Shown here piece after piece: positions 1 to 11,991 of a DNA stretch of 64,000 nt. Location of the stretch: contig OW804097.1 of NCBI GenBank assembly GCA_942159475.1, positions 35,538,298 to 35,602,297 of the forward strand, in the 5' to 3' direction. The DNA comes from Sthenelais limicola (lineage: Eukaryota > Annelida > Polychaeta > Phyllodocida > Sigalionidae). How positions within the stretch are numbered: position 1 is the stretch's first letter; every line of letters starts with the position of its first letter. A program made the position numbers and the translations under genes. The notes beneath the pieces were generated by a model. That model ran no database searches, was not told where the DNA came from, and saw only the letters and a program-made list of their open reading frames with translations.

Positions 1-81
1 TTCTTCATTTTTCAGCCTAATTTAGGACGATTTCCTAAATGTGTAGAGCTGCCAATTGTACATTTTCTGAAAATCTGACCC
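1..81 (-). repeat. Family A MITE, partial at window edge
   Basis: The right end reads CAATTGTACATTTTCTGAAAATCTGACCC. The left part lies outside the window. Confidence 0.85.
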
Positions 82-170
82 TAATATAGAAGGTGACACT
101 AATACTTGTCAATGATGATTGAGGGTCTCCCATTCACAACATATCCCGCTCCCATTCCTAGTACCAATAT

Positions 171-414
171 GGGTGAAATCGCCAGAAAATGTACAATTCA
201 TCTTCACCAATTGTCTCAAATAACCCAAATTTAAGACAAAAATCAGGTTCAAAATTCAGTTCAACATAACCAAACAGATTGTTTGAATCGTGGCAATGTC
301 AAATGTACTCGGATATACCTTAGGTCCTAGTATTGACTATTTTACAGTCTAATTTAGCAGAATTTACTAAATGTGTAGATCTGCCGATTGCACATTTTTC
401 TGAAGATCTGAACC
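171..414 (-). repeat. Family A MITE with ATAT duplication and in-window empty site
   Basis: It starts GGGTGAAATCGCCAG and ends CTGAACC, flanked by ATAT at 167-170 and 415-418. The flanking host sequence is duplicated at about 436-500, where CAATATAACACC lacks the element. This fixes the 4-bp duplication. Confidence 0.9.
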
Positions 415-435
415 ATATAACACCTCTTTTACCAT

Positions 436-500
436 GATTGAGAGTCTCCAAATGACAACAGATCCCGTTCCCATTGCCAGTACCAATATAACACCTCTTT
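436..500. repeat. Diverged tandem copy of 108-170 plus 415-430 (empty site)
   Basis: TGATTGAGAGTCTCC...CCAGTACCAATATAACACC repeats the flanks of the MITE at 171-414 without the insertion. Confidence 0.8.
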
Positions 501-603
501 TACCATGACTTCATTGTTAGGTTAGGCCAAATATATCAGGACACATACAACTTATGCCAATGCAAATAAGCTGTTTATATGATACTGAGGACAATTTAGT
601 AAG

Positions 604-833
604 ACCCTTTCAGAAAATTTACAATTGGCAGATCAACATATTATGTAAATTCTGCTAAATTAGACTGAAAAATCATCAACACTAGATATATATGGATGTA
701 TTTGGTATTGCCTCGATTCAAACAGTCTGTCTGGCTATGTTGAAAAGTATTTTGAACCTGATTTTGGTCTTAAATTTGGGTTATTTGAGGGGATTGGTGA
801 AGCTGAGTTGTACATTTTCTGAAAATCTGACCC
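604..833 (+). repeat. Family A MITE, degraded left end
   Basis: The left terminus is reduced to GACCCTTTCAG. The right end CTGACCC is intact. Confidence 0.75.
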
Positions 834-1345
834 TTATAATACACAGTTAAAATTAAAACATAAACATTACAATTGCCCAACATGTCTGTACTTTTTTCTT
901 TTTTTTCTATTTCTTTTACGGCCAAGACAATTAAATAATGTTCAAATGTAAATTATATACACTTCGTCCACCATGGATCTAATTGAAAATTGTTGTTAAA
1001 AAAAATAGCTACTAATTATCGACAATTAAACATAAAATTAATCAAAGAAACCTCATTTAGTGTTTTCGGTCAATATTAACAAGCACATGAAAAATAAAAT
1101 AAAACTTCTATCACTAAGTACTCGGGTGGCGACTCCTTATTAAACCAGAAGCTATGCTAGCTATACTATGTCTGTATGTCCATTGATTAGTGCAATATGG
1201 TGCACGTTACCAATTTAGCCTCAGGCGTAGACAACATATTGTACAGGACAGGAGTTGATTTAAGGTACTTGGACGAGCGATTACTGCGTGATACATGCAC
1301 GTAGCGTAAATTAACATTAAAAATGATTATCTGTAATCTGTAGTT

Positions 1346-1580
1346 GGGTCAGATTTTCAGAAAATATACAATTGGCAGCTGTACACTTTTAGCAAATTCT
1401 GCTAAATTAAGCTGCAATTTGGCCAATACTTGGTAAATTCGAGTATATTTGGCATTGCATTGATTCTAGCAATCTGTCTGGTTAGGTTGAACAGTGTTTT
1501 GAACTTTTTTCTTGTCTGAAATTCGGGTTATTTGAGAAGATTGGTGAAGGTGAATTGTACATTTTCTGAAAATCTGACCC
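1346..1580 (+). repeat. Family A MITE
   Basis: Full length, 235 bp, flanked by AGTT and AGGT. Confidence 0.85.
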
Positions 1581-1621
1581 AGGTAACGCAGGACAGATGA
1601 TGGCAGACATGAAGCTACATG

Positions 1622-1887
1622 GGGGAGAAATTCTGTGAAAATGTACAATTCACCTTCACCAATCCTCTCAAATAACCCGAATTTCAAAACACTGTTCAAC
1701 CTAACCAGACAGATTGCTAAGACACATTTAAGACACAAATCAGGTTCAAAATACAGTTTAACATAACCAAAAAAGGCAGTGTCTAATGTCCTCAGATATA
1801 CCTAATATTGACCATTTTACACCCTAATTTAGCAGAATTGACTAAATGTGTAGATCTGCCGATTGTACACTTTCTGAAGATCCGACC
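1622..1887 (-). repeat. Family A MITE, chimeric
   Basis: It joins two diverged family A sequences: CAGATTGCT is followed by a second start of the AAGACACAAATCAGG segment near 1722. Confidence 0.7.
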
Positions 1888-3144
1888 TATATATAAGAGC
1901 ATGGAAATAAATCTAAATGCATTTTTCAACGCACATTAATTAATAAACATAATATAAATAGGTATGAAAAAAGTCTGTATGTATAGCACATATAATTATA
2001 GTGGTTGAAATACATCTATATCCACTTACACGCATAATTTAAAGTAATATTATTAATTATCACATAATTTAAAGTAATATTATTAATTACCCTGGTATAC
2101 GAAGTAAACACATGTACACTCAGACAGACATTTTATAAATAACATATATATATAGCTCGTCACCAGCAGTGGCTTTGGAGGACTAATAGCATTGAGCCAA
2201 TTTAAGAGAAGTCTCGTCAATGTTTACTCCAGATACGATACGTTATTACCACTGTACCAGCTTCTAGTTTATTAGACTAATCTGGTTAAGTGGAGAGTGG
2301 CGTAACACCACCATTCATTAAGCCTGATTAATGAATGAATGAATAAATGAATTTATGAATAAATTAAAAATATAGATTTTTTTGTTATAGATTTTTATAG
2401 ATTTCTTTTGAAATAATGAACGTTTCTCATTTGTGTGTGTGTGTGATTTGGTTTTGAAGCACTCATCTCTCACCACTGTCGTAATTTTAATTTCGCTATT
2501 AGTTACATGACATTAGAACGTAAGGAAGGACTGACATTGGAAGGACTGACTTTGGAAGGACTGACTTGTTATTGCAATATAGTCTTGGCCACATGATGTT
2601 CTCAACCAGAAGTATCTAAAGATCTATATCCTGACTGTCGGGGGTGTCAATAAAATCAATTGGGCCATAAAACAAAAAAGAGAGAGATGTGACTTGTTAG
2701 GTAAATGGTAAAAATTCGTCGCGAAATATACTAGCTTGTTTGAAATCAGGTATCGTGTATAACTTTTCTAATTGATTCGTAATGATATGTTGTTAAATTA
2801 AAAATGTATATACCTTTGTAGGACATGAGACCTACCACATTGTGGAAATCTTTCTAATAAAAATGTTAAAAAATATATATATATAGCTAGTGTGCATCCC
2901 TTAGGCTGCTGCTTATATAGTCCCTCATAGGGTCAGAGTCCCTGCCCCATGGACGCAGTAAGGCTTGTCAAGAGATGCTGCTATTCTGATTCAGTTACTG
3001 GCCTCGAGGAACTATATAAGGCCCCATCTTCAGATGCTACATTGTAAAGGGGTTCTAGTGTAGAGTATATCCGTGTGTGTTATACTTCGCTTAGCTTTAT
3101 ACTAGTCTCTGAACCGCGTCCAGCAGTATTCCAGACGAATTTCT
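1888..3144. other. Non-coding, AT-rich
   Basis: Apart from the 29-bp duplication I see no gene or recognised repeat. Short TA and TG runs occur. Confidence 0.5.
2034..2092 (+). repeat. 29-bp tandem duplication
   Basis: CATAATTTAAAGTAATATTA occurs twice in direct succession. Confidence 0.85.
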
Positions 3145-3382
3145 GGGTCAGATTCTCAGAAAATGTACAATCTACAGTTCTACAGATGTATCAAATTCTG
3201 CTAAATTAGAGTAAAAAATTATAAATACTCGGTATATCTGAGTATATTCTGCATTGTATCCATTCAATAAATCTGTCTGGTTATGTTGAACTGTATTTTG
3301 AACCTGATTTTCTTCTTAAATTCTGGTTATTTAAGAGGATTGGTAAAGATTGGTGAATTGTACATTTTCTGAAAATCGACCC
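3145..3382 (+). repeat. Family A MITE, TTCT duplication
   Basis: Full length. TTCT at 3141-3144 and 3383-3386. Confidence 0.88.
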
Positions 3383-4060
3383 TTCTGCTTCTCCTAGATT
3401 CGAACAAACCTTTTAATTTTACGAAGGTCCCAACAAGTGAAAGCCATTTTGGATCGGTTTGGACTAACACCCATGAGGTGAAATATCTTACCAACAGTAT
3501 GGTTTCCTTGGTTCACCTAGTCATAATATATGAGAGGATGTGTTTTAAATGTATTTTATTGGGGAAAAAACTTGGAAGTTGAAAGAAAATGTGATCTTGT
3601 GTCAGCTGGTATTGTTGGATAAAAAGGTATCATCTATGTTATTCCTTTCATTCAAAGTTGTCCTATTTTCCTGCCCTCGAACTCAGGAAAAAAAAGACTT
3701 GATATATTGACAATGTTATCGCTTCTGTTGTTATTTGTGTACCCCTTCCCTTCCCCATTCAAACCACTGAAATAAAAATGTATCGTCGCATAAGTACAAA
3801 TAATTGTGTCACTATTACTTTGAATGTAAATTGTTGTACTTGTCGAAAGGCTTTTGATATATTTCTTTGAATGAGCGCAGTTGGGGGTTGTCTCTTTAGG
3901 TGAATTACGACGGAAATACTTGTAGATATATGGCTTAATCCAAGGTTTTTATAGAGAATTTTGAACGCTACTCTCACAAATGAAAAAGCTGATTCTCATT
4001 TACAAAGCTTGCTGGCAGGGAATGATAAATGTGTATGAAACATTGGCTGGCGATTATTAT
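3383..4060. other. Non-coding
   Basis: No domain-like ORF. The 72-residue ORF at 3759-3977 has no features of a gene. Confidence 0.5.
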
Positions 4061-4241
4061 CAGATAAGAATGGTATGTCAGCCTACCTCGCTTATCGGTT
4101 TCCTGGCCTAGAACTCGGCGTTTTTAATGGGAATATAATGAAAATTTGCGGTCTTAATGGAATTATAATGGCACTTGCCGGTTTGAGGTGAGAGGCTTTC
4201 ACTTCATTTGAAGGGACTCTCTCAACTTTGGGCCTAGACTG
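4061..4241 (-). repeat. Family C MITE
   Basis: CAGATAAGAATGGTATGTCAG to TTTGGGCCTAGACTG. Confidence 0.75.
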
Positions 4242-4408
4242 TTTTCACCCATGTGCAATTTCCTATTGCTAGGAGGATCTAGCGGTGTATATTACATGGA
4301 CACACAGCTGTTTACATGTTGGCTAGACTTCCTCATTCATGAATGCATGTTGTTACAGCATTATGTGACACACCCGGCAATGTTTTCCATACAACGTTTG
4401 CTCTATAT

Positions 4409-4458
4409 GGGTCAGATTTTCAGAAAATGTACAATTAGCCTTCATCAATCTTCTCAAA
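4409..4458 (-). repeat. Family A MITE, left-end fragment
   Basis: GGGTCAGATTTTCAG to CATCAATCTTCTCAAA, then unrelated sequence. Confidence 0.75.
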
Positions 4459-4569
4459 GATTATGTCCCATATGCTGTGAGTGTGAGCGTAGTGAGCGTG
4501 CTTGACAGACCGATGTGGTATAGAAGTGCCTTCTTTGCTTCTCCCTATGCGTCCAAGGGAAGCAATAAT

Positions 4570-4772
4570 GTGTCAGATTTTCAGAAAATGAACAATTGGC
4601 AGATGTACACATTTAGTAAATTGTGCTAAATTAGGCTGCAATTTGGTCAATATTAGGTAAATTCGAGTATATTCGGCATTGCTTCGACTCTGGCAATCTG
4701 TTTGGTTAGGTTGAACTGTATTTTGAACTTTATTTTCGTCTGAAATTTGGGTTATTTCAGAGGATTTCACCC
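4570..4772 (+). repeat. Family A MITE, TAAT duplication, internal deletion
   Basis: GTGTCAG start and TTTCACCC end. About 30 bp are missing before the right terminus. TAAT at 4566-4569 and 4773-4776. Confidence 0.85.
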
Positions 4773-5339
4773 TAATATGTGGGAGGAGCTGTCACTAAAC
4801 ATTTATTGATGTCTTGTTTACTTTCTCTACTGTTTGTAGTAATAGGAAGCCGGCTACACACAGACCCCACGTGCTGCAGTGGCTGGCCTCACAGTAGCAT
4901 AACAAACATTGTTTAAAGATGCTCTCAGACGGAATATGGCCTACAGTCAAATATTTAAATAGTGTCAATATGAATGGGCAACAAATAATGCATACAAAAA
5001 TATAAAAAAAATATCCAAAATAGAATACGAAGTTGATAAAATGTAGGGCATTCTCCGTTTAGTTTGTGTATAGTGAATTCAATTTAATCGCACAACAATC
5101 GTCCTAGACTTGCCCTCGTCCCTTACACTGCTGTTGTTTATAAAAAATAAATAAAAAAAAGTAGGGGAAAGAGGAGGATGCAGGAGGGAACGAATAGCAA
5201 GAGAATGGGGAGACATTAGAATGGAGACATTAGAATGGCGACATTAGAATGAGGAGCAATGATGTAGAGGAGGATATCTCTCTAGCTCATGCTTTGCCTA
5301 TTGTCTATCCCATCATGCACTGTTATAGACATGTGCAGT
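4773..5339. other. Non-coding
   Basis: Unique AT-rich sequence with GACATTAGAATGG repeated three times at 5211-5250. Confidence 0.5.
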
Positions 5340-5473
5340 CAGTCAGGTCCAGACAGCCATATTCCTCGATTCCACATCCAGCGATAAGCTTAACCACAAG
5401 GCTAAGACTAAGGCTAGAAGTGTTAATGACCCCAAAAACTTAGGGGTCCAAAACTGCCTTCTGAACCTGACTG
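5340..5473 (+). repeat. Family H MITE, uninterrupted
   Basis: 134 bp with TIR CAGTCAGGTCCAGA and TCTGAACCTGACTG-like ends. CAGT on both sides. Confidence 0.8.
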
Positions 5474-5832
5474 CAGTAAGACATGCAAATCTCCTATTGA
5501 GACCACCCTTGGGACTGAACAATGTGTGGTCTCATTGCGAGGTGGTCTCTTTAGAGGGGCTAATCTAATAAGAGGAAAGCAATTCGGGACTGAGAGAAAC
5601 TGGTCTTAATACAGGGATGGTCCCTATACAGAGGCGGTCTTTATGCGAGGTTCCATTATAATAGGAATTGTTATATTTTCGTTAACATATTCTATAAATG
5701 TTTTAAAAGGAGAATACCAACTGTTTAGATACTCTTATAGTTGAATTCGTGGGTTGATTCGAGTGATGAACAAACATAGGAAAATTCAATTGTTTGTTTT
5801 TATTCGACCTCCTGCCTACAGTTTCGGACTCC

Positions 5833-5909
5833 ACATTTTTCACTCTAATTTAGAAGAATTTGATCGATCTGTAGAACTGTAGATTGTGCATTTTCTGAAA
5901 ATCTGACCC
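5833..5909 (-). repeat. Family A MITE, right-end fragment
   Basis: It begins CACTCTAATTTAG and ends CTGACCC. Confidence 0.75.
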
Positions 5910-6172
5910 AAATGTGTTCAAACTGATGGTCCACCCACGAATAGTGACCTTTCTAGATAAAAGGGTAAAATTACAAGTTCTCTAACAGGTTTCCAATACC
6001 AGACAGTGTACGTGGAGATGGCTCTGGCTTATTTCATGAAAGGATCTTTAGACAATAATATTTCAGACACATCAGTGCGTTTCAGACTTGACCTATGCCT
6101 TGAGGGCATATCACGCATGAAAGAAAAACGCCGGGTAGCTTCGGTATTTTCAGAAGATCCAATTATGCTTAT

Positions 6173-6407
6173 GGGTGAAATCGCCAGAAAATGTACAATT
6201 CATCTTCACCAATTCTGTCAAATAACCCAAATTTAAGACAGAAATCGGGTTCAAAATTCAGTTCAACATAACCAAACAGATTGTTTCAATCGAGGCAATG
6301 TCAAATATCCTCAGATATACCTAGTATTGGCCATTTTACAGTCTAATTTAGCAGATTTTACTTAATGTGTAGATCTGACAATTGTACATTTTCTGACAAT
6401 CTGACCC
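6173..6407 (-). repeat. Family A MITE, TTAT duplication
   Basis: GGGTGAAATCGCCAG start, CTGACCC end, TTAT at 6169-6172 and 6408-6411. Confidence 0.9.
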
Positions 6408-6503
6408 TTATACTGTATATCCACCCCTTCTCTGAGATTTGAGGCTCCGAATTAGAGGACACGTTAGACGGTGAAATTGAACTGGTGCAACAGTTTCAGG
6501 TCA

Positions 6504-7207
6504 CAATAGGGGATTTGCATAGCCGCCATTTTAAATCTTGATACGCAAGAAATTATTATACCTAATGGCACGATGGAGGTTTGTAATCGATCGAGACCTT
6601 GGGTCAAATCGCACGACACCCCAAAGGGCAGGAGTGCGATTTGACCCAATGTCAAGATCGATAACAAACTGAACAGAGTGCTATTAGGTATTTATTACAT
6701 ACTAAATCAATAAGAGAACTCCATTTTAATAGTATTTTACCCTACTTTCCATCAATCTTGAGGATATTCGGCTCAAATAGCACATAGGTGCTATTTGACT
6801 TTTCAAATAGCACCCCTGAAATTACATATGTATGTAATAATGGGACTAATGGTACAGGACAACATGTATAGAAAACATGCAATGTTCAGCATTTATATAA
6901 ACTATTTATCAATGTTCCAATGTCAATATCCATGTGTTATACATGTTTCCAAGTCCCCATCTTTCCCATCATGCATTTGGTTTTGATAGATCATTCATGA
7001 AAGCTATGATATTAGTGAAAACATTCTTACAATTTTCGATAAAATTTTGCCAAATATTTGTATGTCAGATTTCATCAGAATCCATCCATGCACTGCTGTG
7101 TCTAGCTATTTACCAATGCTAACGCTAGTACTTTTAATAATTATGCTCATGCTTATGCTATGCCCTCCGTGCCAACATTAGTATGAAACTCTAGTCTTTA
7201 AAAAGGG
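6504..7207 (-). repeat. Family D MITE with nested insertions, right end missing
   Basis: Starts CAATAGGGGATTTGCATAGC. An inverted-repeat insert (about 6570-6830) and a 105-bp AT-rich insert (about 7100-7207) interrupt it. Confidence 0.7.
6575..6672. repeat. Hairpin-forming insert within family D
   Basis: Arms around ATCGAGACCTTGGGTCAAAT and its complement GATTTGACCCAATGTCAAGA flank a 25-bp loop. Confidence 0.6.
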
Positions 7208-7428
7208 AAAAGAATAGCACAAAGAATAAACTGAACCTAGAGTAAAAAAGTAAGTCATTTATCAAAGTCTACTTTAAAACAAAAGATGTCCACCTATGCA
7301 GAGTGAAGGTCTAATGTGGGTCAGATTTTCAGAAAATGTACAATTGGCAGCTGTAGACATTTAGTAAATTCTGCTAAATTAGGCTGCAATTTGGTCAATA
7401 CTAGGTAAATTCAAGAATATTCGGCATT

Positions 7429-7433
<5 letters not shown>

Positions 7434-7459
<26 letters not shown>

Positions 7460-8750
7460 TTATTGTACGAATTCTCACATTTTTATTTTGTGATATGTCT
7501 CATTCGACAAGTTCAAATATATTGCATGTTCAGTACATAACAAGTGTTTAAATGTTTATAATAGCACAATCTTTTTAACATAATATGGTGTTATACTACA
7601 ACTATCTTCTCTTTATAGAATGATTCAATCTTAGCAAATACGACGATGCGGCCACCTGGTGGCTTTACATTGAAATATATTTAATACCTAGTTTCCACTA
7701 TAGGTCATTACATGCTGATGTTTGTTTTCTTACATTTTTTTTTGCCCAATATAAAACCTTCATTTAATAAGTAACATGATACGGTCCTTTGCATGATAAA
7801 AGGGAATAAAACAACTCATCAATTACTATACCCTGTTTTCTTCATCTGCTATGTACAATTAACAGTTTAATAACTGCATCGATTCTGGTTACTCTCAAGA
7901 TCAACATACTTTTGCCATAAGCAAATCAATTCATATTTATATCTATTTTGCTGTCCAACCTTCTCTGGTTTTTAGCACTACCTTATTCTATCCCAAGATT
8001 CTGATTTAATCTGGGTGTCAAGCTTATTCCACATAATTGGACCTTGTACATGTGGGCTGCTTCTGAATTTCTCAGAACGTGGGTGCGGCACCTTAAGCAT
8101 AAGCATAATTCTCCAGAGCCTAGCCATACAGTCGCGTTTCCCTAGGCATCTCCTGTACATTACTGACAATATCTTTGAGGTTATACATTAAACCTACTAG
8201 GGAGAGACACCCTCTCTTTTCAAGTGGTATGATGTTTAGTCTTTCCATAATTTCAGTGATAGGGTCATTATTATACGGATTTATTAGCCTTATACTGCGG
8301 TTAATCACGTTTTGCAGCTTTCTTATGGTACAATTTGTTGATAAATTAAAAAACATGAGACCATATTCTGCCAATGGGAGAATTTGGGCCTTGACGATTT
8401 TCGTTGTGGTGTTTTTATCTATGTAGTACCGAATACGAGCTAGTTGGTTAACTTTCGATTGTATTCCGAATTTAAGTTTGGAGAAATGTCTATCGAAACT
8501 CAAATTCTCGTTTACCTCATACCCTAAGTATTTCACATTAGAGGCTCTTTTTAGTACATTGCCCTCTATGTAGATAGGGCTCAGATCGTCATAAGTGATC
8601 TTTTTTAACCTTCTCTTACTGCCAATATATTGGTAAAGACATTTTTTAACATTTACCTTTAGTTTGTTCGCACTCATCCACTTTTGTACTTCATTGGTTA
8701 CCTGCTGTGTTATCTTTATACATTCCTTAATATCATGCCCAGTTACGCTG
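7434..8750 (-). mobile_element. LINE A fragment inserted in a family A MITE
   Basis: This is a 5'-truncated, antisense-oriented LINE. A T run of about 23 at 7432-7454 is its poly(A) tail. The family A MITE is interrupted at its GGCATTGCATT segment and resumes at GCATTGATTC, with GCATT repeated on both sides (7429-7433 and 8751-8755). Confidence 0.8.
8120..8677 (-). CDS. LINE RT C-terminal fragment
   Basis: The 185-residue ORF begins after the catalytic YADD motif. MSANKLKVNVKKCLYQYI matches the region following motif C. NVKYLGYEVNENLSFDRH is motif E, and ILPLAEYGLMFF is the conserved thumb/connection block of CR1/L2-type RTs. The catalytic core is lost to 5' truncation. The 3' part runs into a region with shifted frames (7978-8169). 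Confidence 0.75.
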   Translation of the reverse strand: MSANKLKVNVKKCLYQYIGSKRRLKKITYDDLSPIYIEGNVLKRASNVKYLGYEVNENLSFDRHFSKLKFGIQSKVNQLARIRYYIDKNTTTKIVKAQILPLAEYGLMFFNLSTNCTIRKLQNVINRSIRLINPYNNDPITEIMERLNIIPLEKRGCLSLVGLMYNLKDIVSNVQEMPRETRLYG

Positions 8751-8874
8751 GCATTGATTCTAGCAATCTGTTTGGCTAGGTTGAACTGTATATTTAACTT
8801 TATGTTCGTCTAAAATTTGGGTTATTCGAGAAGATTAGTGAAGTTGAATTGTACATTTTCTGAAAGTCTGACCC

Positions 8875-9169
8875 ATAGGCTGCACCTGGTGACCAGAGAT
8901 GACCTTGAACCAGGCCAGTAATCACAGAAACATTCTCCAGAGCCTAGCCATACTTAATAGTGCACTCAACCCATGCATTGCTGTGGTCGTGGTCTGTCCG
9001 GGCTTTTAAACACGAGACAAAAGTGAGAGGACACAAGGGGAGGTCTTGAAAAAGGGAAAGATGAATGTCCCTATAATCAAAAGCCATTTCATAAAGGGTC
9101 CCAGGAGCGAACAGAGAGATTCCTTTAGAGTGGAAAGTGTTGGGTTAAAGACTGCTTATTAGCTTTTAT
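8875..9169. other. Non-coding
   Basis: Nothing recognised between two family A copies. Confidence 0.5.
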
Positions 9170-9405
9170 GGGTTAGATTTTCAGAAAATGTACAATTGGC
9201 AGCTGTGCACATTTAGTAAATTCTGCTAAATTAGGCTGCAATTTGGTTAATACTTGGTACATTCGAGTATAATTCGGCATTGCATTGATTCTAGCAATCT
9301 GTTTGGTTAGGATGAACTGTATTTTTAACTTTATTTTCGTCTGAAATTTGTGTTATTTGAGAGCTTTGATGAAGGCGAATTATACATTTTTTGAAAATCT
9401 GACCC
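9170..9405 (+). repeat. Family A MITE
   Basis: GGGTTAG start, CTGACCC end. Flanks TTAT and ATAT. Confidence 0.85.
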
Positions 9406-9826
9406 ATATATACCTGAGGTTCTATAACTATCAGTGCAATCGAATTGATATTATGAATGTCTTCACTCATATAATTATATTCTATCGTTATTATTTTATT
9501 TATTGTTTTTGTTTAAGCTTAAAAAAAAGATGTTGCAAAACTGAGCTCGGCAGTCGTTTTCGAACTAAATTGGACGTTGTTCTTAACATATTTCCTTTTA
9601 AAAGTATGTGATCATAAATAATACCTGCTCCAAACAATGCTCCAAAAGTAACTAAGATATATAAAGCCAATTCAATAGCGAGAAAATAGAAGCTTATTCC
9701 AGTTTCTTTATTGTAAACTTTCAAGTAGAGGGATCTCTTGGGAAAGGAAAACTACTGAACTAGGCTATACTAGACTTTGCCATAAGGACCTCTTCTGGCT
9801 AAACACATTGTAGCAAGAGTGCTTGT

Positions 9827-10071
9827 GGGTCAGATCTTCAGAAAATTACAATTCACCTTCACCAATCCTCTCCAATAACCCACATTTAAGACAAAAATGA
9901 GCTTTTACTTTAAAATGCAGTTTAACATAACAGAAGTGATACTATGAATCAATCCGATACCAAATATACCCAGATATGCCCGGTAGGCTATTCATCATTG
10001 TTCAGCCTAATTTAGCAGAAGTTCCTAAAGGTATAGAGCTGCCGATTGTACACTTTCTGACAATCTGAGCC
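9827..10071 (-). repeat. Family A MITE, TTGT duplication
   Basis: TTGT at 9823-9826 and 10072-10075. The end is CTGAGCC. Confidence 0.88.
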
Positions 10072-10182
10072 TTGTTAGTGAAGCTCATGACAATGGGTGG
10101 TAGAGGTGACTTTTACTCTTCTACACACAGGCAGCGTTCCCACCGCGTTCCCACCGTCCCCGTACCCGCTCCCCATGCATGA

Positions 10183-10417
10183 GGGTCAAATTTTCACAAA
10201 ATGTATACTTGGCAGCTATTCACATTTAGAAAATTATGCTAAATTAGACTGCAATATCGCCAATATTAGGTAAATTCGAGTATATTTGGTATTACATTGA
10301 TTCCAGCAATCTGTTTGGTTAGGTTGAACTGTATTTTGAACTTTATTTTCGTCTGAAATTTGGGTTATTTGAAAAGATTGGTGAAGTTGAATTGTACATT
10401 TTCTGAAAATCTGACCC
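10183..10417 (+). repeat. Family A MITE
   Basis: GGGTCAAATTTTCAC start. Flanks ATGA and ATGC. Confidence 0.85.
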
Positions 10418-10558
10418 ATGCTCATGCACCACACTTTGACATTTTACACAACTGCTCTCATATTTGTGAATACACTAATGATCTATTTTTCCGGTACCAA
10501 ATGCCGCCGACTGTTTTCTGTCCCAGACCCTGGTATTGATTCCGTAACACATGCAAAA

Positions 10559-10772
10559 CAGTCTAGGCCCAAAGATGAGAGAGTCCCTTCAAACGGAGGG
10601 AAAACCTCTCGCCTCAAACCTCAAAGTGCCATTATAATTCCATTAAGACCGCAAAATGTTATTGTGTTCCGATTAGAATGCAGAGTCCTAGGCCAGAAAA
10701 CCGATTAGCGAAGTAGGCGTCTAATCACTGACATATCATTCTTATCTGATCTGAGGGTTTGGACCTGGACTG
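10559..10772 (+). repeat. Family C MITE, full length
   Basis: Starts CAGTCTAGGCCCAAAG and ends GGTTTGGACCTGGACTG. Imperfect TIR of about 15 bp. A runs on both flanks. Confidence 0.8.
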
Positions 10773-11041
10773 AAAAAGCATCCCACAGGATTTCCATACA
10801 TGTTTACAAAAGGAAAATTGAGAAATTTAAATTCATTTTATTTGGACATCGCACTTTTCACTCATTAACTACCAACAAATATCACTGAGGAAATGGGGAA
10901 AAGTCTGCGGAAGCTATTTGTAACTATTTAGAACCAGCGCCAAAGGGGCATTCCCCTTTTAAGAACATCATTCTGTACTTGGAGTGCTTTCGAGACCTGA
11001 TGATGTAAATGTTTTTATTGCGGTCTGACCAATGAATATGT

Positions 11042-11277
11042 GGGTCAGATCTTCAGAATATGTACAATTCGCCTTCACAAATTCTCTCAAATAACCCACA
11101 TTTAAGACAGAAATGAGCTTCAAAATGCAGTTTAACATAGCAAAACAGATACTATATAAATCAACGCGATACAAAATATACTCAGATATACCCGGTATTC
11201 TTCATTTTTCAGTCTCATTTAGCAGAATTTCCTAAATGCGTAGAGCTGCCAATTGTACATTTTCTGAACATCTGACA
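11042..11277 (-). repeat. Family A MITE
   Basis: GGGTCAGATCTTCAG start, degraded CTGACAC end. Confidence 0.82.
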
Positions 11278-11757
11278 CACATGCATGGCAAGCTCCAACC
11301 TTCACTCCTGAATATCCATGGCTCCCCATCCTAATGCACTGTTAACCAATATTGATACATGTAAAATAACACTTAGGTTTACATATACATAGACTCACTC
11401 CCGCCCAATATTATCATACAAACAAAACAATAGTTCAATACTAGCTGCAGAAAGTGAAATATATTCAAGGATTTCAGAGAGCATTTTACTATCATTTCGA
11501 TGTTATTAGCTCCTATTTTTAGTTACATTATAGTCATGCACCTAGATAGTTAGAACCACACTAGACACAGCGCCGGGCAGAATATCATTACAGATGCTGT
11601 GTGAGCTTTGGTCTTGATAAATAGTCATGTCTTGCTGTATAAAATGTTGAATATGTTGAATAAAAAATAAATAAATAAATGATATTGTGCCAGGGATGAT
11701 CATGGGTTGTTGATTCGCCGCCAAATAGTGAATCTGAGAACCCAGTAAGTACCATTA
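11278..11757. other. Non-coding
   Basis: A short (AATA)n run at 11662-11682. Nothing else recognised. Confidence 0.5.
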
Positions 11758-11991
11758 GGGTCAGATCTTTAGAAAATGCACAATCTACAGTTCTACACAT
11801 CTCTCAAGTTCTGCTAAATTAGATGACAAAAATGATAAATACTGAGTATATCTGAGTGTATTCTGTATTGTATTCATTCAATAAATGTCTGGTTAGGTTG
11901 AACTGTATTTTGAACCTGATTTTCGTCTTAAATGTGGGTTATTTGAGGGGATTGATGAAGGTGAATTGTATATTTTCTGAAGACCTAACCC
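11758..11991 (+). repeat. Family A MITE, ATTA duplication
   Basis: ATTA at 11754-11757 and 11992-11995. Confidence 0.88.

Larger units (their letters stand above)
7318..8874 (+). repeat. Family A MITE split by LINE A
   Basis: Left part 7318-7433, right part 8751-8874. The insertion point is within GGCATTGCATT. Confidence 0.88.

Noticed and set aside
1466..1738. ORFs within family A MITEs (also at 4573, 10234, 15359, 27617)
   Set aside because: The same frame recurs in many copies because the MITE consensus lacks stops there. No protein features.
9500..9724. Hydrophobic 74-residue minus-strand ORF
   Set aside because: It looks membrane-like, but no good acceptor was seen, the possible GTATTA donor is weak, and no family was recognised.
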